Notes under the pieces: model-generated
Database searches by the model: none
What the model saw: only the letters and a program-made list of their open reading frames with translations
Told to the model about the DNA's origin: nothing
In this document: positions 60,615-64,000 of the stretch, one piece after another
How the letters are laid out: each line of letters opens with the position of its first letter
Position numbering within the stretch: the stretch's first letter is position 1
NCBI RefSeq assembly: GCF_045055655.1
Contig: NZ_JBANFI010000002.1
Coordinates: 186,001-250,000 of the forward strand
Reading direction: 5' to 3'
Source: Marinospirillum alkalitolerans
GTDB taxonomy: Bacteria > Pseudomonadota > Gammaproteobacteria > Pseudomonadales > Halomonadaceae
Length of the DNA: 64,000 bases
Position numbers and translations under genes: made by a program

Positions 60615-61472
60615 TCAAGAACGCAGCCGATCTGGCAGGCGCAGACCCTGCAAGCTGCGTTTGACCGCTTGCAGATGCTCCACCAATTTTGGCCCGCGCA
60701 TCTTCGCCACGCCAACGGCCAGCACATCAATCAACACCAGATGCACAATACGTGAACTCATCGGCGTATAGATCTCGGTATCTTCAGGTACATCCATAAA
60801 AAGTGGTAAGGTCACCATCTCAGCCAGAGGCGAACCTGAAGGGCACAGACCAATCACACTGGCTCCAGCTTCCTTCGCCAGCTGAACGCTTTGCATCAAA
60901 GACTTGGTGCGCCCTGTTTGCGAGATGGCCACCACCACATCCCCCGGTGACAGGGTGACCGCCGACATATTCTGCATATGGGGATCAGAATAAGCCGCCG
61001 TCGACATTTGCAAGCGGAAGAACTTGTGCTGGGCATCCACAGCAACCGCGCCTGAGGCACCAAAACCATAAAACTCAACCCGATTAGCATGGGTCAGCAG
61101 CTGAATGGCCTCATGCAAGAGCCCGGTATCCAGCTTATCGCGCACCTGCAACAGCACACCAATCGTGGAATCAAAAATACTGCGCGAGAACTCAGCGACG
61201 GTATCGCCATCATTCATTGAAAATTGCGTGAAGCTATTATCTGTGGCCAGCACCTGAGCTAAACGTAGCTTAAAGTCTTGAAAGCCATCACAACCCAAAG
61301 CACGGCAAAAGCGCACCACCGTCGGTTCACTGACATGGGCCTCGGTCGCCAAATCGACAATGCGCATATGAATCACTTCATTCGGATTCTTTAACACATA
61401 GTGGCCGACCTTCTGCTCTGAGCGCCGAAAGGTGTCCATGGTTTTTCTGAGGTGTTCCAGAATATTAATCAC
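60615..61472 (-). CDS. hexR: HexR-like RpiR-family regulator
   Basis: A 285-residue regulator. An N-terminal HTH_6 domain (RSEQKVGHYVLKNPNEVIHM, AHVSEPTVVRFCRALGCDGF, DFKLRLAQ) is followed by a SIS sugar-isomerase domain (~125-255: YGFGASGAVAVDAQHKFFRL, VVVAISQTGRTKSLMQSVQL) that binds a phosphosugar. The HTH resembles HexR, which in Pseudomonas and Shewanella controls glucose and central carbon genes through 2-keto-3-deoxy-6-phosphogluconate. The start is GTG 61472, aligning with the start of E. coli HexR. No zwf, edd or pgl gene is nearby, so targets would be distant. Confidence 0.78.
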   Translation of the reverse strand: MINILEHLRKTMDTFRRSEQKVGHYVLKNPNEVIHMRIVDLATEAHVSEPTVVRFCRALGCDGFQDFKLRLAQVLATDNSFTQFSMNDGDTVAEFSRSIFDSTIGVLLQVRDKLDTGLLHEAIQLLTHANRVEFYGFGASGAVAVDAQHKFFRLQMSTAAYSDPHMQNMSAVTLSPGDVVVAISQTGRTKSLMQSVQLAKEAGASVIGLCPSGSPLAEMVTLPLFMDVPEDTEIYTPMSSRIVHLVLIDVLAVGVAKMRGPKLVEHLQAVKRSLQGLRLPDRLRS

Positions 61473-61741
61473 TGTGGCTCTGCTTCATCATCAAGGAGTA
61501 AGCTTTTATTCTACCCGCCTGTTCCACAAGTGATAACCCATTTTTCTTTTTTCTCTGGTGTTGGCTGGCTGATCGCTCACGACAGCTGTGCCCAACAGCA
61601 CCCAACCCTGACTGCATTGCATCAGCAGCACTTATTTTTAATGCATACGGCCAACTTGCAATCTTGGCGTAAAAAATGCAGATTAATTTAACAGGTGACC
61701 CTTCCATAGGAATCAAGCCATCTTGTTTTAGGAGGTGTGTT

Positions 61742-61957
61742 ATGCCCGCAACATCAACCCCTTTAGACCAAGTGAAAGCTGATTTACTTGATATTTTCAA
61801 GAATATTAAAGAAGAAGAACGCCGCTCGCTCGATGCTTATCGCACTCAACGCTGGCGCAAAGCACGACAATCCATCGAAGAAAAAAATGAAGCTGAGCGC
61901 TTAAAGCAGGAACTCAGCGATGGCTGGGAGGAAGAGGCTGGCCCACGTCATCACTAG
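61742..61957 (+). CDS. Small charged hypothetical protein
   Basis: A 71-residue, highly charged, probably helical protein (KNIKEEERRSLDAYRTQRWR, ARQSIEEKNEAERLKQELSD) with an acidic end. No family recognised. The start is well supported: AGGAGGTG lies six bases before ATG 61742, one of the strongest ribosome sites in the window, suggesting high expression. TTGCAA and CAGATT about 70-90 bases upstream could be its promoter. Confidence 0.6.
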   Translation: MPATSTPLDQVKADLLDIFKNIKEEERRSLDAYRTQRWRKARQSIEEKNEAERLKQELSDGWEEEAGPRHH

Positions 61958-62118
61958 CCCTACCTCATCCAAGGCTTGACTTGACCTGATCAGCAGAGAA
62001 CTTTTCGCCTCAAGCAGGGTATAAAGGGTTCGCTCTGCTGCTTTATTGCCTGTCACCAGTGTGAAACCCCCTCAAGGTTTTACGCTGGCTTTCTATTTTT
62101 TATTTGAAGGAGATCATC

Positions 62119-62634
62119 TTGCCACCCTTGCTGACTTGGATCGGCCGTCACGCCCTCTTCCTGACTTTTCTTGGTTCCAGCCTGATTCTGGCTTCTGCTT
62201 TTGCCTATGAAGCCATCACTGGCCTGCAACCCTGTCATCTGTGCTGGATTCAACGCTGGCTGTTTGCTGGCCTCGCCCTAATCAGCTTTCTGGCTTGGTG
62301 CCTGCCTGCTCAGTGGCTGCGACGCCTGCTCGCACTGCCCTTTGTGCTGCTGGCTCTCAGTGGTATCGGTGTGGCGCTGCGCCATCTGTATATCAAACTC
62401 AACCCTCATACGGTCAGCTGCGGGATGGATGTCGAAACCCTGCTCGATTTCCTGCCACTGCGTGAGGCAATTCAAGAAATGCTGCTCGGCAGCGCCGATT
62501 GTGCTCAGGTGGCCAACTTCTTAGGCTTGCCTCTGCCCTCCTGGACGCTGAGTGGTTATCTGCTCTTAGGTGGGCTTGGGTTGTATGGTTTGCTGGCTCG
62601 TCGCTCACGGCGCTCAGCATCTCAGCTGCTGTAA
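62119..62634 (+). CDS. dsbB: Disulfide-bond formation protein DsbB
   Basis: A 171-residue quinone-dependent oxidase that re-oxidises DsbA, in the inner membrane. Four helices are visible. The first cysteine pair is in LQPCHLCWIQRW (CxxC, near residues 38-41); the second pair is in VSCGMDV and SADCAQV within the second periplasmic loop. TTG 62119 is chosen because AAGGAG sits six bases upstream; an earlier TTG (62104) would put this ribosome site inside the gene. A strong terminator follows. Confidence 0.94.
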   Translation: MPPLLTWIGRHALFLTFLGSSLILASAFAYEAITGLQPCHLCWIQRWLFAGLALISFLAWCLPAQWLRRLLALPFVLLALSGIGVALRHLYIKLNPHTVSCGMDVETLLDFLPLREAIQEMLLGSADCAQVANFLGLPLPSWTLSGYLLLGGLGLYGLLARRSRRSASQLL

Positions 62635-62688
62635 TCCATCACGCTAGAAGAATCTGGCCGCACCGCCAATCACCTCTCTTGCTCCATC

Positions 62689-62718
62689 AAAAAAGCCCCG
62701 ACAAGATCGGGGCTTTTT
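62689..62718. terminator. Strong bidirectional terminator, dsbB versus TsdA-like
   Basis: AAAAAA-GCCCCGA (62695-62701), loop CAAGA, TCGGGGC (62707-62713)-TTTTT. A textbook hairpin with A- and T-tracts, serving dsbB on the plus strand and, 47 bases past its stop, the cytochrome gene on the minus strand. Confidence 0.92.
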
Positions 62719-62765
62719 GTTGCCAAGCGCTCAGCGCCAGCCATGATACCTGCTGAACGTCATCC

Positions 62766-63770
62766 CTACTGGAAGGTTCTGGGTCTGACCACAGCAGGGC
62801 GCAGTATCGGCTTTTCTCCCAGATTGTCATGATCGCCTAAAAGACGCCCTTGCTGCTCAGTACCGTAATCACCATGCACATGGAAGGTATCGAGATACAA
62901 GGCGCGTGTCTCATGCACATCCCCGGTATAACGTGGGTCCTGGGGACGCTCTTGACGGTTGATATAGGCCGCAATATCCCAAGACTGCTGCACGCTCATG
63001 GTATAAGGCTGGCCCAGCGGCATATTGTGATGGATAAAACCCGCCAGCGTATGATGACGAATAATCCCCGCCCCCCAGTTGTAGGACAGATCCCCCCAAA
63101 CCGCGGGGAAATGGGGTGTGCCATCAACACGCATACCACTGCCATCCTGCGCATGACACAGCGCACAGTTGGCCTCATAGAGCGCCTGCCCCCGTTCATA
63201 AGAAGGCTCTTCATCTGGGCGGTCAATCGAGTAGCCACGGCCATAGTAGTCGGTCAGCTGATAGGTGGGGACACCCCGCGCCAGCCACTGGTGATAGGCC
63301 GCCAATGCGACCATATTATCGCTGCCATATTCAGGTGGAATCCCATTCATCGAATAGGTAAAACAACCGGCAATCCGCTCTTCCAGGTTGTTCACATGCT
63401 GATTCTTGGGACGAAAATTTGGCAGCACCACCGCAGCACGCCACACAGGGCCAGCAAAGGGAAGACGCCCTTCGCCCATATGACAGCTGCTACAGTTCAT
63501 ATCATTAAATACATTCTCGCCACGCAGCTGTTGGGTGTTCACAAACAGATCATGCCCGCGCCGAATCACTCTTTGTAACTCAGGGTGCATGCCTGAGGTT
63601 TCCAGCTCATCCAGCGTGGGGGGCACATGCACATACTGGCCTTCTCTTGGCTCAGGAGGATTGACCGGAAAACGCAGCTCGCGCTCGGCCAGCAGTTGTG
63701 TTGCTGAGCCCAGCAAAATCAACGCGCTCAGTGCAGAAAGAACAGGTAAGGGTCGAAAATTGAATGTCAT
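62766..63770 (-). CDS. TsdA-like dihaem cytochrome c (thiosulfate dehydrogenase family)
   Basis: A 334-residue exported protein: signal peptide (LPVLSALSALILLGSATQLLA), two haem c sites (CSSCH at ~117-121 and CALCH further on), and the block GCFTYSMNGIPPEYGSD followed by FPAVWGDLSYNWGAGI and NMPLGQPYTMSVQQSWDIAAYINRQ, the TsdA pattern. TsdA couples two thiosulfates to tetrathionate or runs in reverse. The Cys of GCFTYSMNG sits where I recall the haem-1 axial Cys of TsdA. ATG 63770 follows AGGAG at a spacing of eight. The partial cytochrome c gene upstream may be its electron partner. Related uncharacterised cytochromes are the alternative. Confidence 0.75.
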   Translation of the reverse strand: MTFNFRPLPVLSALSALILLGSATQLLAERELRFPVNPPEPREGQYVHVPPTLDELETSGMHPELQRVIRRGHDLFVNTQQLRGENVFNDMNCSSCHMGEGRLPFAGPVWRAAVVLPNFRPKNQHVNNLEERIAGCFTYSMNGIPPEYGSDNMVALAAYHQWLARGVPTYQLTDYYGRGYSIDRPDEEPSYERGQALYEANCALCHAQDGSGMRVDGTPHFPAVWGDLSYNWGAGIIRHHTLAGFIHHNMPLGQPYTMSVQQSWDIAAYINRQERPQDPRYTGDVHETRALYLDTFHVHGDYGTEQQGRLLGDHDNLGEKPILRPAVVRPRTFQ

Positions 63771-63781
63771 GGCAGCATCTC

Positions 63782-64000
63782 CTATTGCGCAGGCTGAGAA
63801 GCCAGCCAAGCTGAAACAGCGCGAATATCGCGATCATCCATCCGCTCAGCAATCGCCAGCATCAGATGTTGAGGGTCGTTATCCCGCTGGCCTTGCTGCC
63901 AGTCTCTCAGCTGACGCTCGATATAACCGGCATGCTGGCCCGCTATACCCGGAAAATGCGCTCCTGCCCCCTGATTATCTGGACCATGACAACTGGCACA
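63782..64000 (-). CDS. Cytochrome c (c4/TsdB-like), partial
   Basis: Only the C-terminal 72 residues are in the window; the 5' part lies beyond the right edge. The visible part begins CASCHGPDNQGAG, a haem c CxxCH motif, and continues HFPGIAGQHAGYIERQLRDW and an IAERMDDRDIRAVSAWLAS ending, typical of a cytochrome c4 or c553 domain with Met ligand in AERMDD. The stop (63782) is 11 bases before the TsdA-like start, so the two are co-transcribed. Confidence 0.8.
   Translation of the reverse strand, partial: CASCHGPDNQGAGAHFPGIAGQHAGYIERQLRDWQQGQRDNDPQHLMLAIAERMDDRDIRAVSAWLASQPAQ

Noticed and set aside
61568..61583. CTGT...ACAG near the hexR promoter as a second LexA box
   Set aside because: The spacer is 5 bases, not 8.
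61452..61691. Plus-strand frame of 79 codons upstream of the small charged protein
   Set aside because: It overlaps the hexR start, lacks a ribosome site and shows no protein-like pattern; the AGGAGGTG before 61742 marks the real gene.
61991..62040. CAGCAGAG/CTCTGCTG inverted repeat upstream of dsbB
   Set aside because: The 34-base loop makes a stable terminator or riboswitch-like structure unlikely; no known leader motif is recognised.

Overview
This window reads as a stretch of ordinary chromosome from a gammaproteobacterium near the Pseudomonadales/Oceanospirillales. The basis is gene content and order: oxyR-recG followed by a YbaK/HDOD protein, ubiC-ubiA next to a rubredoxin reductase, guaB-guaA-tadA, metX-metW, yggX-mutY, and a long FabY-type ketosynthase all recall the Pseudomonas arrangement as I remember it. 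I see no prophage, CRISPR array, rRNA operon or complete insertion sequence. One short MITE-like element and four tRNA genes are present.

Layout. 1-11.4 kb: a truncated SDR protein, oxyR, recG, an HDOD protein, an outer-membrane DUF481 protein, an MFS-acyltransferase fusion, leuA, a probable holD, rimI and zapB. 11.5-22.7 kb (all minus): fabY, a MalT-like LuxR regulator, a lipoprotein Ntn-hydrolase of the penicillin/AHL-acylase family, DUF1329 and DUF1302. The last four look like a system for moving and cleaving hydrophobic acyl compounds at the outer membrane. 23-25.3 kb: an overlapping operon of an orphan ParA ATPase, a TrmB-like methyltransferase and a DTW-domain tRNA modification enzyme. 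25.3-30.4 kb: a dCache chemoreceptor, trxB, tRNA-Phe/Gln/Thr, yggX and mutY.

30.5-42 kb: a diguanylate cyclase, tadA, a secreted hypothetical protein, guaA, guaB, metXW, ubiA, ubiC, a rubredoxin reductase, an SCP2-like protein and a secreted SNase-like nuclease. 42-45.8 kb: a small membrane protein, the MITE, a monothiol DsbG-like protein with a membrane-anchored TlpA-like protein, tRNA-Arg(CCG) and four small conserved or hypothetical genes. 45.9-53.2 kb: a 7TM-PAS-GGDEF protein, a PilZ-HD-GYP fusion and a histidine kinase paired with a REC-GGDEF-EAL regulator. 53.3-64 kb: two orphan periplasmic solute-binding proteins, a DUF2788 protein, uvrD with a LexA box, a PAS-GGDEF-EAL protein, a HexR-like regulator, a small protein, dsbB and a TsdA-like dihaem cytochrome with a partial second cytochrome c at the right edge.

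Two themes recur. Five proteins carry c-di-GMP synthesis, degradation or binding domains. Three AAAC-N4-GTTT palindromes, which fit the published Pseudomonas PsrA (fatty-acid sensor) operator, lie upstream of the DUF1302 operon, the chemoreceptor and the SCP2-like gene and could tie them to a lipid response. All functions are inferred from sequence motifs only; no database search was run.
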